A DNA stretch of 64,000 bases from CAWIVH01 sp963839475. Its GTDB lineage: Bacteria; Acidobacteriota; UBA6911. The translations under genes and the position numbers were made by a program. The stretch covers positions 620,001 to 684,000 of the forward strand of contig CAWIVH010000001.1 of NCBI GenBank assembly GCA_963839475.1, in the 5' to 3' direction. Positions within the stretch are counted from its first letter, which is position 1; each line of letters opens with the position of its first letter. Positions 53,505 through 63,786 of the stretch are shown here, piece after piece. Under the pieces are notes generated by a model. The model ran no database searches, was not told the origin of the DNA, and was given only the letters and a program-made list of their open reading frames with translations.

Positions 53505-56500
53505 CTATTTTATAGTCGCAAATGTAAAGCTGCCGATCGACATTCCCTTTCGCAAAACCTCCACCGTGTATTGCATCGGCGTTTTCTGACTTTGGAAATT
53601 CGTGATATATAGCCGTCCCGAATCGTCGATCCGATAGTCCGTGGATTTGAGCCCGTATGTCGAAGTCTGGAGAACCTGGCCTCCCCCGGCGATCGTGATC
53701 GTCAGCTCCTGGTTGCGTACATAGGGCTGGGTTGGGTCCACTGCGGCCGCGATTCGAAGCGCGAATTTGATCGGCATGGTGCGGCCGGCATTTACGCTCG
53801 CCGTCGACGGCAACAATTGCAGCACCGACCAGTTTCGAATGCTGAATGGCACGGACTGGCTCCACGCCTCGTTGCCGAACGCGTCCACGGCTTTGGCCAG
53901 AACGACGTAGAAGCCATCCGGCAGCCGGGTGCTGTTGAAGCTGAGTTCCCAGCTCCCTGATTCCGCGGTCCCGGACTTCAGCAGGGCTCGGACAGCATCC
54001 AGCCCCAGGGAGTTTCCTTTCATGCCGGACGGTGTACGGATCCAGAAGTAAACGCTCGTCACACCACTTAGATCGGATGCCTCCGCCGAAAATTTCGTCC
54101 CATCCTGCAGGGCATCGCCTTGCGCCGGAAGAGTAATGCGGATCGCCGCGGGAGTCGTGTCCACGACCCGAATGGTAAGATTATCGCTGGCAGATCCGGT
54201 GCCATCGGAAACCGTCAGTGTCACGGTCGTATCACCCATCGGCAGCAAAACCGTTGGAGTCACGCCGGAAGCTGAACCTCCCGCCCAAGTCCAGGCAAAG
54301 GCAAGCGGCCGTTCGGCGGGACTGAAAGATTTCGAGCCGTTGAGCGTGACCCTTGCCCCGCCCGGCGCATTGCGCTCAACGGTCTGGTCCGGCCCGGCAT
54401 CGGCGTAGGGCGTATTGGATACCAGCGTCAGGTCGCCGGCACGCGCAGCAATCCCATCGTAGATCACTGCCCCCGTCACAACGTACACCCCGGGCGCAAC
54501 CTGAGCGGTGTTCCATTGATCGTCAAGCCTGACCGAGGCAGCCGGCGCCAGGCCGGTAATGTCGTGCGAAAAGATCGCAATAACATCTCTTGATGCGCTC
54601 AGGATCTTGACGACTGCCTGGCCCGACAGGTACTGGCTTCCTGTATTCCTAAACGTGATTGACAGCGCCACGGCATCCCCCGGCATGAACACTTGCGGTG
54701 TTGCACTGAAAGAAGTTATTTCGCCCGAGGCAGACTCGAGACGGAACGTGACGCTCTTTCGTGCGAGCCTAAGTCCTTGACTGTCGATCAGTTCTACATA
54801 GGCGACGTAATAGCCTGGTGCCGCGCCCGTGCTATCCCATGTCCCTGAATAGGAGGCTTTGCCCCTGAGATTTCTGAGAGTCCCCAGAGTCAGCCCGCCT
54901 GCGATCTCACCGGACCCCTCTTCCCGAATCGTCGCCCTGACGACCGCGTCCGTGGAGCCTGCCCCCCCATTTTCCAAATAGGCGAGGATCTTGACGGGTT
55001 CGCCCGACTTGTAGGAATCCTTTTCCACAGCCAGGCCTGTCACTCCCGCGCTGGAGAGGATCGAGGAGATATTCAGAGTATAGGTCTTATAAAATCGCAC
55101 ATCGGTAGTCAGAGGGTTGTAGTCGAACGGATAGAGCGTGATAACCAGGGTGTCCGAATCCGGGCCCTCGATCACCGTCCAGACAAAAGGAACCCGTGGC
55201 CACCAGTCGCCGAGTCCTGTACGGAGAAGCAAATCGGGATGGACGTCTGTGTGGCCGACCACGCCCGGGGAGGCGAGCGGAAGATTGAATCCGGTTCCCG
55301 ACACCGGGGCCGATCGGGATTGCAGGGTGACATCCTGAACCTGCAGGTTTTTGGGAATGCTGAACGACACCCGATACGAAGGCACCTCGGGCATTCCCGG
55401 AATCGACAAGACCCGCCCCTCGCCAATCGTCACCGTATCCATCCCGTCGATCCGGGTCACGACGTAATCCGGAACCGTGATCGCCGTGGATGTCTCTCCA
55501 GTCGATATGGAGGACATAGGGGCCGCACTCGGCTGCAGGTAGCTGGAATTTGCGCCGTATTTGGGATCGCCCAGGACATGATAGATACCGGCCCAGTACT
55601 TTTCCGGCGTCATCTGGAATGGGAGGGTGAAGCCCAGGGTGGACAGGAGGTTCTGCTTTACTCGCTTCGCCAGTTGGCCGACCGCTTCCCCCGGCTTCCA
55701 AATATTGAACAGGTAGGGGGAAACGGCGGAGTGCAGTCCCAATCCGTAATTTGTTGCCCCGAGGTAGACGCCCGCCCCCCTTTGCAGAAAAGCCTGGGCC
55801 ACGGAATTCGTCCTAAAGTACATGCCGGTTTCGCATGAGGAGGCAAATACGAAGGGATTGACGGATCCGAACGGTTTGTTTCTTGCCAGAACATCTCCTG
55901 CCGCGATGGCATCCCAGTTCTGAGGGCCGCCGTGTCCTGCCAGGAATACGATGTCGTTGTTCGGAATGTTGGCGAAAAACTTCGGGACCACAATGGCGTC
56001 GGTTGCCGCCTTGTCGAATTTGCCTGCCGCGTCGTACACCCCGTAGTCCTGGTTGAACATTGCGAGCCCGTCGATCCCTTTATTCTTCAGCGTCAGCGCG
56101 GTCTTGAACGCTTCGGTCTTGAAATCGATGTTGTTCGGCGGCAATCCGGGGAAACCACTCACGCAAAAACTCGTGGAGCCGCTGAATCCGAATCCCGGCG
56201 TTTTCCTGGCCACCTCGATGCTGGTTTGCAGCGGCACCATCAGCTGCTTTGCGGTATCCCCGATGATCCGCCCGATCGCGAGCTCCGGGTAGAGCTGCTC
56301 CCCGGCAGTGCTGGCATAAGGATAATCGGTCACGTCGGCGCGCAGTTCCGTTTCCCCCGCGGTGGTTATCACCTTCCCGAAGGTTTTGCCGCCCCAGGCC
56401 GGGACGATTTCCGGTTCTCCCACGATCAGCAGATACCCGTTCGACGTCCAGTCGCTCTTGAGTTTTGCACTCCATGCACCCGTCGAAGCCTGGATCAGAT

Positions 56501-59500
56501 CGCGTAAAGGGTGTTTGCCGCCTCCAGCATCTCCAGCGCAGTGGAAATCGATCGAATTTTCAGTGGTATCGGCCACAATGATGTCCAGCCCCTGATCCCC
56601 GAAAATGTGTCCCAAAGCCAGCCCGTAGCCCGGCTCGATCGGTCGCGGGAACCATTTGATGCCCCCCCAGCCGCTGGCAGTCTTCCTCCAAATATGAATT
56701 CTGTCCCAGAGAGCATCCGCGAAAACGATTTGATCCTGATTGTCTGTCCAGCTTTCAATCACCCGCCCGGCAGCAAGTGCATCCCCGGCGTGAAGTTGAT
56801 AGAGGAATGTATCAAGAGTGTCACCCGTATCCGACAACACATAAGCATTGGGGTCGTTTACCCTGGCAATGATGATCTGTTTTCTTCCTAGCCCCAAAAC
56901 ATCCCCAACGGCCAGGCCGTCCCCAGCGGTGTATCCAAAGGGGATTTTGCGTAGTTGCGCTCCAGAGCCGCTGTAAATGATGATGGTGTCGCTTGCCGCA
57001 TGGGCGACCACGATTTCATCGATCCCATCACCGTTGATATCGCCCGCAGCCAGCCCGTCGTGGGCCTGAAAATCGGCGACAAAGCCTCCGGACGGAGGAG
57101 CCCCGATGGCTGGGCCGAATAAAGACGGAACGGAAGGATTCACATTCGCGCACAAATCAATTCGCCCGGTCCCATGCGCGACAATGATCTGTCTTTCGGG
57201 TCTCCCGAGGACGTTCCCTACGGCAAGCCTGTCGCCGGCCGTGAAGGAGCCAGCGGCGCCGCACTTGAAACTGGCCAATTCCCGCCACGCGACCGGAGGT
57301 GCCGGCCCCCAGGCATTGTAAAACGGTAGGGCGATCTGGAGGCCATATACGTGGATCTTCCCCTCCATTTGATCGCCGAGGATCAGCTCCGCCTTGCCGT
57401 CTCCGGCGACATTCCCGGAAGCCAGGCTGTCGCCGGGTCGAAAGCTCATGGGGAGGGAAGACACCGAATCGAGGTAGCCCAGTGTGCCGTTTTTCAGTTT
57501 GGCCAATTCTGCCATTTTGGAGAGAAGGGCAGACACATCCGGCTGCGAGTTGTAGCTCAGCAGATTGTCGGGACTGGTCACGATGAGATAGTCGGAGACC
57601 TTGGTCGCGCTTTCGTGGGCTTGGATGATCGGTTCGCCGCCGGTGGTCTCGGTGACTGGGAACGAGAGCGAACTGCTGCTGGTCCAGGTCTGACGAGGAG
57701 ACTTCCAGGAGAGTTCGAGTTCCCCGTTCCCGATCATAGGAACAGGCCCGCCGGGGTAAGGCAGCACCGGGACTGCATCGAAACTGTAAACTGCCGACCA
57801 CCCGGCCGCCAGGACGTCCTTGGCTCTGATGATGATTTTCTGGACGACGCCCGAATATCCGGGTTCGGTGGAGAAATCGGCATAGGGGGATGAGTTCAGG
57901 ATTGGCTGGAACAGGTTGAGAATGTCCTTCAGGACGATGTCAGTCGCGGTGTCGCCCCCCACGTTCGCCACCGTGACTTCGATCGTGAAGTAATTTCCCT
58001 TCCGTGTGACCCGATGCCCTGTAACGGTGAGCTTCGGAGGATCGGGAGGAGGCATATTGAGGACATTGATCTCGACTCCCGAGTCGCCCGTCCGCCCGCT
58101 CTCGTCCCACGCCGTGACCTTCAGGTAGTGTTTCCCGTTGCCTCCCTTCACCTGCTGAGTGTCCAGCGTCAACTGAAAAACGCCGGCCGTGGGATAAGGC
58201 AGGGGAATCGACTTGCCTCCGAGCATCCAGTCATCCACAGAGAAAGTGAGACTATTCAAGCCGTGATCGGAAGTGACCTCGACATTGATCGCCGTATTGC
58301 CCGAAACCGTCTCTCCGTTTGCAGGAGACAGGATCTTGACCTTCGGTGCGAAGCGGGCCGGATTCATGACCTTGAACGCGGTTTCGTAGGTGGAAGAAAG
58401 ACCAGCGGAGTTGACCGCGTTGAGGCGAACCGTGTGATCTCCATTGGCAAGTGTGGCGGTATCCGCGACAAATTCATAAGGAGGCCCGTATGCGGTAAAC
58501 GCGAGATTCCCGTCAATGAAAAATTCGACCCTTGCATTTCCTGAACTCTCCGTCACAGCCGCGGTCAATCGTGCAATTCCACTGAGTACGCCGGGAGCGG
58601 GAATCGAAACCGTGGGCGGGGTTGCCCCGGTTCTGGCCGGCGTCTGAAACCAGGCTTCCCTGCTCTCGGTTGTGTTCCCGCTGGGATCGGCCGAGCGGAC
58701 CACAAAACGGTAGGTCGCCGCCGCTGCCAGGTCGGTCAGCATGATCCGATGATCTTTGCGCACAAACCCTTCCGACTTTTCGAGAAGCGAGCGGCCTGCG
58801 GTCATGCCGTACCTCGCCATGCCATCACTGTCTTCATCGGTCTGCCAGGTGATTATGGCGGAATTCTGGGTAATTCCAGATATCTGAGGGCCCGAGAGGA
58901 TCCTTGGGGGCACCGTGTCGAACTTCCAGACTGCCTCGCGGGCATTGTTTGTTTCGTCGGCTTCCGCCAGCGCCCCGAGGGAATCGACTGTGACGGCGAG
59001 GGTGTTCGAGAGAGCCTGCGAAATCCAGTTATAGCCGAAGTTCCTCGTCAGTCTCTCCCCGGGGGCTAAATCCACATTCACTGTATCGGTGGATACGACG
59101 GTTCCATCCACCTTGAGAGAGGTCACACTCCCTCGGGGGGCCGGCGCCTGGCCGACATTCCTCACCTGGTAAGAGATCAGGTTTCCCTCCCGCCAGAAGT
59201 CGGTGACGATCAGGTCCGGAAGCACTTGCGCGGTCAAGCCGGCGGCGTAGGCGGCCACATTGAGAAAGAGACGCTTCCCGTCGTCGCTCATGTCTGCGGG
59301 AGAAGCCGTATAGCCCCAAAGCACATTGTGCCCTTCCTCCACCAGCGGATAATGAACGGGATCGTCCGGTTCGCGGCCGAGCAGCCGAACCGCCGGAGAA
59401 ATGTACCCCGCGTATTCACCAATGTGATCAGAGGAGGAATAGAGTTGAAGGATCCGGCTGACGGGGACCGTTATCAAATTCGGCGAGTTGAAGACTGGGT

Positions 59501-60281
59501 GCGTGAGATCGACGACATACATCTGGCCGAGCGGGCCAATCCATCCGTTCCCCCAGTTGATGGAGAGGCTCAGCTGCTCAAAAAGGCAGGCGCCGCCATA
59601 ACCCAGGCCGACGATCGGTTTTCCGGCATCGCGGATCACGGAGACGGAAGCCGCGTCGCCCCAGGTGTAGCTGGATCCCGTGTCGCTGGCGACTAGGATC
59701 AGGTTGAAGACTGACATGTTGACAGTCGAGACGCGGGACATCGGAACGAGAGTAACGGAATACCCGCCGGCTTGCAAAAGCGCTTGATAGCTGGAGGCCG
59801 CGGTAAGATCCGGCCCGTGGACAAACGCCACCGACCCCATCGAGGGTGTGGAAGGAAGCACCGAAACGCTGGCAGCCGCCGTTGCCGTTACTCGTGCCGG
59901 GCCCGTGTCGCCGCTCGAGCTGTATTGGCCGGTCGCAGTCACCGTGTTCGTTACGCTTTGTATGGGCCTTGCGGTAATAACATACGTCACGGACCTGCCA
60001 ATGGGCAGCGCGACGCCGGCGACAACAGGTCCCCAAACGTCGTCGTTCAGGGTCAGGTTGAGATCGACCCCGCCGACGTTGGTCGCTACGATCGTATAAC
60101 TGACAGTCTGGCCGGCCGCGATGATCGTCGGCGAAGCCGAGACGCTCACGGAGATGCCGGGCGCCCCTTGAAAAGCCCGAGCAAGCGACACGCTGCCGGC
60201 CGACAGAAGGATTCCAACGAAAAGGAGGAAAGGGCAGAAATAGCGGTTAAATCTGGCAGTGAATGAGTTTCTGCATTCCAT
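53505..60281 (-). CDS. Giant secreted multidomain protein with gingipain-type C25 cysteine peptidase domain
   Basis: 2258 residues, starting at ATG 60281 (AGGGGG 6 bases upstream) with a signal peptide (about 1-38). Approximate order: DUF11-type domain; glutamine-amidotransferase-like domain (VAFVHGPDL); CARDB domain; fibronectin-like and Ig-like domains (500-740); DUF11-like; FG-GAP-like repeats (930-1200, for example GDINGDGIDEIVVAH); C25 domain (1230-1570) with the dyad His1450 in GHGGPQNW and Cys1483 in SSCETG, 33 residues apart as in gingipains; CARDB-like domains; PKD-type domain (YADAGPDQTV); final beta domain. No C-terminal sorting signal was recognised. It follows the pseudokinase gene by 53 bases. 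Confidence 0.87.
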   Translation of the reverse strand: MECRNSFTARFNRYFCPFLLFVGILLSAGSVSLARAFQGAPGISVSVSASPTIIAAGQTVSYTIVATNVGGVDLNLTLNDDVWGPVVAGVALPIGRSVTYVITARPIQSVTNTVTATGQYSSSGDTGPARVTATAAASVSVLPSTPSMGSVAFVHGPDLTAASSYQALLQAGGYSVTLVPMSRVSTVNMSVFNLILVASDTGSSYTWGDAASVSVIRDAGKPIVGLGYGGACLFEQLSLSINWGNGWIGPLGQMYVVDLTHPVFNSPNLITVPVSRILQLYSSSDHIGEYAGYISPAVRLLGREPDDPVHYPLVEEGHNVLWGYTASPADMSDDGKRLFLNVAAYAAGLTAQVLPDLIVTDFWREGNLISYQVRNVGQAPAPRGSVTSLKVDGTVVSTDTVNVDLAPGERLTRNFGYNWISQALSNTLAVTVDSLGALAEADETNNAREAVWKFDTVPPRILSGPQISGITQNSAIITWQTDEDSDGMARYGMTAGRSLLEKSEGFVRKDHRIMLTDLAAAATYRFVVRSADPSGNTTESREAWFQTPARTGATPPTVSIPAPGVLSGIARLTAAVTESSGNARVEFFIDGNLAFTAYGPPYEFVADTATLANGDHTVRLNAVNSAGLSSTYETAFKVMNPARFAPKVKILSPANGETVSGNTAINVEVTSDHGLNSLTFSVDDWMLGGKSIPLPYPTAGVFQLTLDTQQVKGGNGKHYLKVTAWDESGRTGDSGVEINVLNMPPPDPPKLTVTGHRVTRKGNYFTIEVTVANVGGDTATDIVLKDILNLFQPILNSSPYADFSTEPGYSGVVQKIIIRAKDVLAAGWSAVYSFDAVPVLPYPGGPVPMIGNGELELSWKSPRQTWTSSSSLSFPVTETTGGEPIIQAHESATKVSDYLIVTSPDNLLSYNSQPDVSALLSKMAELAKLKNGTLGYLDSVSSLPMSFRPGDSLASGNVAGDGKAELILGDQMEGKIHVYGLQIALPFYNAWGPAPPVAWRELASFKCGAAGSFTAGDRLAVGNVLGRPERQIIVAHGTGRIDLCANVNPSVPSLFGPAIGAPPSGGFVADFQAHDGLAAGDINGDGIDEIVVAHAASDTIIIYSGSGAQLRKIPFGYTAGDGLAVGDVLGLGRKQIIIARVNDPNAYVLSDTGDTLDTFLYQLHAGDALAAGRVIESWTDNQDQIVFADALWDRIHIWRKTASGWGGIKWFPRPIEPGYGLALGHIFGDQGLDIIVADTTENSIDFHCAGDAGGGKHPLRDLIQASTGAWSAKLKSDWTSNGYLLIVGEPEIVPAWGGKTFGKVITTAGETELRADVTDYPYASTAGEQLYPELAIGRIIGDTAKQLMVPLQTSIEVARKTPGFGFSGSTSFCVSGFPGLPPNNIDFKTEAFKTALTLKNKGIDGLAMFNQDYGVYDAAGKFDKAATDAIVVPKFFANIPNNDIVFLAGHGGPQNWDAIAAGDVLARNKPFGSVNPFVFASSCETGMYFRTNSVAQAFLQRGAGVYLGATNYGLGLHSAVSPYLFNIWKPGEAVGQLAKRVKQNLLSTLGFTLPFQMTPEKYWAGIYHVLGDPKYGANSSYLQPSAAPMSSISTGETSTAITVPDYVVTRIDGMDTVTIGEGRVLSIPGMPEVPSYRVSFSIPKNLQVQDVTLQSRSAPVSGTGFNLPLASPGVVGHTDVHPDLLLRTGLGDWWPRVPFVWTVIEGPDSDTLVITLYPFDYNPLTTDVRFYKTYTLNISSILSSAGVTGLAVEKDSYKSGEPVKILAYLENGGAGSTDAVVRATIREEGSGEIAGGLTLGTLRNLRGKASYSGTWDSTGAAPGYYVAYVELIDSQGLRLARKSVTFRLESASGEITSFSATPQVFMPGDAVALSITFRNTGSQYLSGQAVVKILSASRDVIAIFSHDITGLAPAASVRLDDQWNTAQVAPGVYVVTGAVIYDGIAARAGDLTLVSNTPYADAGPDQTVERNAPGGARVTLNGSKSFSPAERPLAFAWTWAGGSASGVTPTVLLPMGDTTVTLTVSDGTGSASDNLTIRVVDTTPAAIRITLPAQGDALQDGTKFSAEASDLSGVTSVYFWIRTPSGMKGNSLGLDAVRALLKSGTAESGSWELSFNSTRLPDGFYVVLAKAVDAFGNEAWSQSVPFSIRNWSVLQLLPSTASVNAGRTMPIKFALRIAAAVDPTQPYVRNQELTITIAGGGQVLQTSTYGLKSTDYRIDDSGRLYITNFQSQKTPMQYTVEVLRKGMSIGSFTFATIK

Positions 60282-60334
60282 GGGAACCCCCTGTGATGAA
60301 ATGATTGCACAAGTCCACATTCATCGGTTTGCGT

Positions 60335-61264
60335 TCAATTCGATCGAATGCGGGCCGACAAAAAATCCCGTACTCGGGACAAAAAGAAAGCTGGATTTGC
60401 GGGAGCTTTCGGTTTCGGCACAGTATCCCTGTCCGTCCAGGGCGCTTCCACCAAGGCGGATTTCAAAGCATCCACAAAATCTGAGCAGCTCCCAAAGCGA
60501 TCAGCGGGTATCTTCGCCATCGCCCTGCGTAGAACCCGGTCCACTCCAATGCCGATCCCCGGCGTGAGTATTTGCACTGGAATCGCATCCTCGGTCAGCA
60601 CCCGGTGAAAAAGTGAGGATACGGTGAGTGCGTCAAAGGGTCTTCTTCCCGTCAGAAGCGTGTACGCGACTCCTGCGAAGCCGAACTGATCGGTTCTGGC
60701 ACCGGTCGGCTCTCCCCTGATCTGTTCCGGGGCAAGATAGTGGGGAGGCCCCAGCACTATGCCGGCTTCCGTTGTTACTCTGCGTGAGGCCAGCATTCCA
60801 AGTCCGAAGTGAGTTATCCTCGCGGTGCCGTCCGTGCCGACTAAGATATTGGCCGGCCTGACCTCTCCGTGGATGGCAGCCGAAGCATGCGCATAGTCGA
60901 GGGCTGCCGCAACCTCAGAAAGGATGCGAAGACTTGTCTCCTGCGAGAGCGGCGCCTGCTCCGCCAGCAGATCCCGCAGGGAGTGGTCTTCGACTAGTTC
61001 CGTCACAACGTAGGCGCTGCCCTCATTGATTCCGAAATCGTGTATATTCACAAGGTTGGCATGCCTTAGCTGGGCTGCAGCCTCTAATTCCCATAAGAGT
61101 CGCTCCCGCAGACGGCTTATCTCCTGCGTCTTGACGCATCGGTCCAAATGGACTGTTTTGAGTGCCATCTCGCAGCCCGACTCGGTGTCCCGCACTCGAT
61201 AAACGACGCAAACCTCACACCTGCCGATCTCGGCTGCGATTTTGTATTTCCCTATCCGCTCCAT
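60335..61264 (-). CDS. Ser/Thr protein kinase-fold protein, predicted pseudokinase
   Basis: 309 residues with a eukaryotic-like kinase fold and no membrane helix. Three key sites are altered: the glycine loop reads IGRCEVCVVYRV, the catalytic HRD is HGE (132-134, Asp to Glu), and the metal-binding DFG is HFG (152-154, Asp to His). Lys36 in ALKTV, Asn139 and the APE motif (LAPEQIRG) remain. Loss of both acidic residues suggests little or no phosphotransfer. It lies upstream of, and is probably co-transcribed with, the giant C25 protein, so it may be a regulatory partner; this is inference. Confidence 0.86.
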   Translation of the reverse strand: MERIGKYKIAAEIGRCEVCVVYRVRDTESGCEMALKTVHLDRCVKTQEISRLRERLLWELEAAAQLRHANLVNIHDFGINEGSAYVVTELVEDHSLRDLLAEQAPLSQETSLRILSEVAAALDYAHASAAIHGEVRPANILVGTDGTARITHFGLGMLASRRVTTEAGIVLGPPHYLAPEQIRGEPTGARTDQFGFAGVAYTLLTGRRPFDALTVSSLFHRVLTEDAIPVQILTPGIGIGVDRVLRRAMAKIPADRFGSCSDFVDALKSALVEAPWTDRDTVPKPKAPANPAFFLSRVRDFLSARIRSN

Positions 61265-61338
61265 ATCCCGCTCGTGAGAAACTCCGTCCTTCCATTTCCC
61301 AATCAGTAAGATGGCAATCTCGATCCACTTGTCATGAA

Positions 61339-61425
61339 TTGAGCTGCCGCCGCCATAGGGTAGGACGATGCGTCCATCTTGACCTTTCGCTGACTGGACT
61401 CAAATGCCCGGGATCGAGATTCCAA
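61339..61425 (+). repeat. Direct repeat copy A: decayed promoter/start region of a CadC-like regulator
   Basis: Matches copy B (63787-63897) in the same orientation. The core CGCTGACTGGACTCAAATGC pairs with CGCTGACAGGACTCAGATGC, and similarity runs on through ATCGAGATTCC/ATCGAGAATCC; about 36 of 42 bases agree in the core by eye. Upstream, CGTCCATCTTGAC pairs with CGTCCAGTCTTGAC; copy A lacks about 22 bases after TTGAC. Confidence 0.65.
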
Positions 61426-63637
61426 CTTCAGAAGGCCGCCTGGAAGAGCGGCCCTGAATCCCAATCACGCTTACATCATTCTCATTTCCGGCCTCCCCGG
61501 AATCTGAGGGGCCGCCGACGATGGCGGTACGGGCATCCCCTGAGATCGCAGTGGACAAACCTTGTGCCGCGAAATTGCCTGCGGATCCGCTGCCAACCAG
61601 CTTATCGCCCTGTTGCGTCCAGACGCCGGTAGTACACTCCTCGGGAATTCTTGTACAGCTGCCGCTCCGGGTAAAAACCCATACCGCACCAAGAGCGGTA
61701 TCATCATTCGGCCCACCCCAGATAGCTGTATTGCCGTCGGCCGAGAGCGCAACAGAGTAACCTTGCAAGGATAACCCGATGGCACCACTGCCAACCAGCT
61801 TGCCGCCCTGCTGCACCCAGCTACCATTGCTGCGGGTAAAGACCCACACTGCACCCGTCCCGGCGGAATCACCGGGACCGCCAATAATGGCGGTATTGCC
61901 GTCGGCGGATAGTGCAACGGATTTCCCTTGCCTAGAAGATCCGCTCGCTCCGCTACCCACCAGCTTGTCACCCTGCTGCACCCAGCTTCCGCCCGCATTG
62001 GTGAATATCCAGGCTTCCCCGGTAGAGTTACAGACATCCGCACCGTCGGAGCAGCCACCGTACCCGCCTCCGATCAAAGCGGTTCTGCCATCGGCAGATA
62101 GCGCGACCGCCCCCCCTTGCAATGAAGATCCGGTGTTTCCGCTGCCCACCAGTGTGTCGCCCTGCTGGGTCCAGACGCCATGACTGCGTACAAATATCCA
62201 GGCAGCCCCAATCCCGCCTATCAGGGCCGTGTTTCCATCCGCAGAAAGGGCTACAGAACGGCCTTGCCTGGCGGCGCCAACGGCTCCTCCTCCCACCAGT
62301 TTCTCCCCCTGCTGAGTCCAACTGCCGTTCGTGCGTGTAAATATCCATACTGCACCTGTTCCGGCGGAATCACCGGGACCTCCGATCATGGCGGTGTTGC
62401 CATCGGCGGAGAGCGCGGCCGAGAATCCCTGCTCGGGGGCGCCCACTCCGGCATTTCCCAGAAGCTTGCTTTGAAAGGCCCACACGCCACTGCTGCGAGT
62501 GAAGACCGAAACCGCACCAACCCCGTTATTGTCCCCGGGTGCGCCAATGAGGGCCGTGTTGCCATCCGCAGAAACGGCGACGGAAGTGCCCTGCCTGGGC
62601 GTAACCCCTTCCCCGGTTGCTGCAAGCTTGTCACCCTGCTGGACGAAACGCGCAACCGTTCTGGGCTCGGGGCCGGGTCCATGCCCCTGCAGCTGTGAAA
62701 TGGTGCCTCCGGGTATTTGGGTTCTGTCGGCAAGCGTCAGGACCCCATTAACCATGGCGGCAGCGTTAAACGCCTTCATTTCGTAGAACAAACCGGTGGG
62801 AAGCAACACTCCTGTCGGATAAAAGATGGCGCCTGGAATGTCCAGAAGCAGATTTCCCGAGAGGACAGCAAAACCAATTGGAGCGATGGTGGCCATTTCG
62901 GCAATGTCGGCATCAGTATAGAAAGACTCATATGGCGGCTCTATAATGGGCTTCGGTTCCAAAAAAGGATACCTTGGCTGGTACCGCCACAGAGTCTTGT
63001 CCGATTCCCGCCGATAAACCTGCTCGAATTCGCTGTACGGGTATAGCGTCCAATCGAATATGAACATCGTCTCTCGAACGAGGCTGTAGTCACCGCCAAG
63101 ATGATTGATAGCCGGAGCAAAATGTTGAGTAATCACATAATCATCGCTTCCTCCCAATGAGTGCGGATCGCTCAACCAAACGTAGATACCACAACTGCCG
63201 TCATTGTATGGCCACATGAGCTTCAACTGGTCAAACCTGAAGTAGTAATATCCCTCCAGGGACCCGACAACCGGATCGTGGCGGGGCGGGATATCGAGCT
63301 TCCATCTTATGTTCCGCGTATAGCTCGTATCCTTCGGCGCATCACAGGACATGGGACCGAAGATGTCGGTCCACAGAGTATTCGGCAAAGGTGCGCCATC
63401 CCACGGCTTCAAATATGCAAACTGCGGAGAAGGCCACCATTCTGCAGGTTCGAATTGAATCCACTGACCCCATGGTGGCTGGGAGTACCACTGCAAGCTG
63501 AGATTTCTGCCGGCAAAATTGTTGTACCAATGCACATATACTGTGGTTCCGAACGATTCCCTCGGAGCCAGGAATATGATCGCTAAGACTACGATAAGTA
63601 TTTCAGACGATAGGGTTCGGGTGCTTCTCGCTCTCAT
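61400..63637 (-). CDS. Exported FG-GAP repeat protein with broken last repeat
   Basis: 745 residues with a signal peptide (about 10-30). The N-terminal half (to about residue 340) is Trp/Tyr/Pro-rich and not recognised. The C-terminal half has seven FG-GAP-type repeats of about 50 residues, each with SVALSADGNTALIGGPGD-like and AVWVFTRSNGSW-like segments, expected to fold as a beta-propeller. The seventh breaks off after GGPSDSGEAGN and the chain ends in RRPSEVGISIPGI, encoded antisense to a decayed regulator start (copy A). So the original C-terminus is probably lost. GAGGAAGGA precedes the ATG. Confidence 0.84.
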   Translation of the reverse strand: MRARSTRTLSSEILIVVLAIIFLAPRESFGTTVYVHWYNNFAGRNLSLQWYSQPPWGQWIQFEPAEWWPSPQFAYLKPWDGAPLPNTLWTDIFGPMSCDAPKDTSYTRNIRWKLDIPPRHDPVVGSLEGYYYFRFDQLKLMWPYNDGSCGIYVWLSDPHSLGGSDDYVITQHFAPAINHLGGDYSLVRETMFIFDWTLYPYSEFEQVYRRESDKTLWRYQPRYPFLEPKPIIEPPYESFYTDADIAEMATIAPIGFAVLSGNLLLDIPGAIFYPTGVLLPTGLFYEMKAFNAAAMVNGVLTLADRTQIPGGTISQLQGHGPGPEPRTVARFVQQGDKLAATGEGVTPRQGTSVAVSADGNTALIGAPGDNNGVGAVSVFTRSSGVWAFQSKLLGNAGVGAPEQGFSAALSADGNTAMIGGPGDSAGTGAVWIFTRTNGSWTQQGEKLVGGGAVGAARQGRSVALSADGNTALIGGIGAAWIFVRSHGVWTQQGDTLVGSGNTGSSLQGGAVALSADGRTALIGGGYGGCSDGADVCNSTGEAWIFTNAGGSWVQQGDKLVGSGASGSSRQGKSVALSADGNTAIIGGPGDSAGTGAVWVFTRSNGSWVQQGGKLVGSGAIGLSLQGYSVALSADGNTAIWGGPNDDTALGAVWVFTRSGSCTRIPEECTTGVWTQQGDKLVGSGSAGNFAAQGLSTAISGDARTAIVGGPSDSGEAGNENDVSVIGIQGRSSRRPSEVGISIPGI
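61404..61457 (+). pseudogene. Remnant of the start of a CadC-like winged-helix regulator
   Basis: The ATG at 61404 begins MPGIEIPT, matching MPKIENPN of the intact regulator start at 63878, then diverges and stops after 17 codons (TGA 61455-61457). It lies antisense over the last codons of the FG-GAP protein gene. Reading it as a relic depends on the upstream repeat; alone it would be too short to call. Confidence 0.45.
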
Positions 63638-63786
63638 TCCTTCCTCTTCGCTTCCGGGCGTTGCCTTGCGAGCCCCTTCGCAACCGTTAGCCTATTTATG
63701 AACCGGAGTACTCTGTCTTACCCCCGCTGTGCAAACAGCCACAGGTGATTGCCGCCGGCACCCTCTATCAAAAGGCGGGGTGCTGC

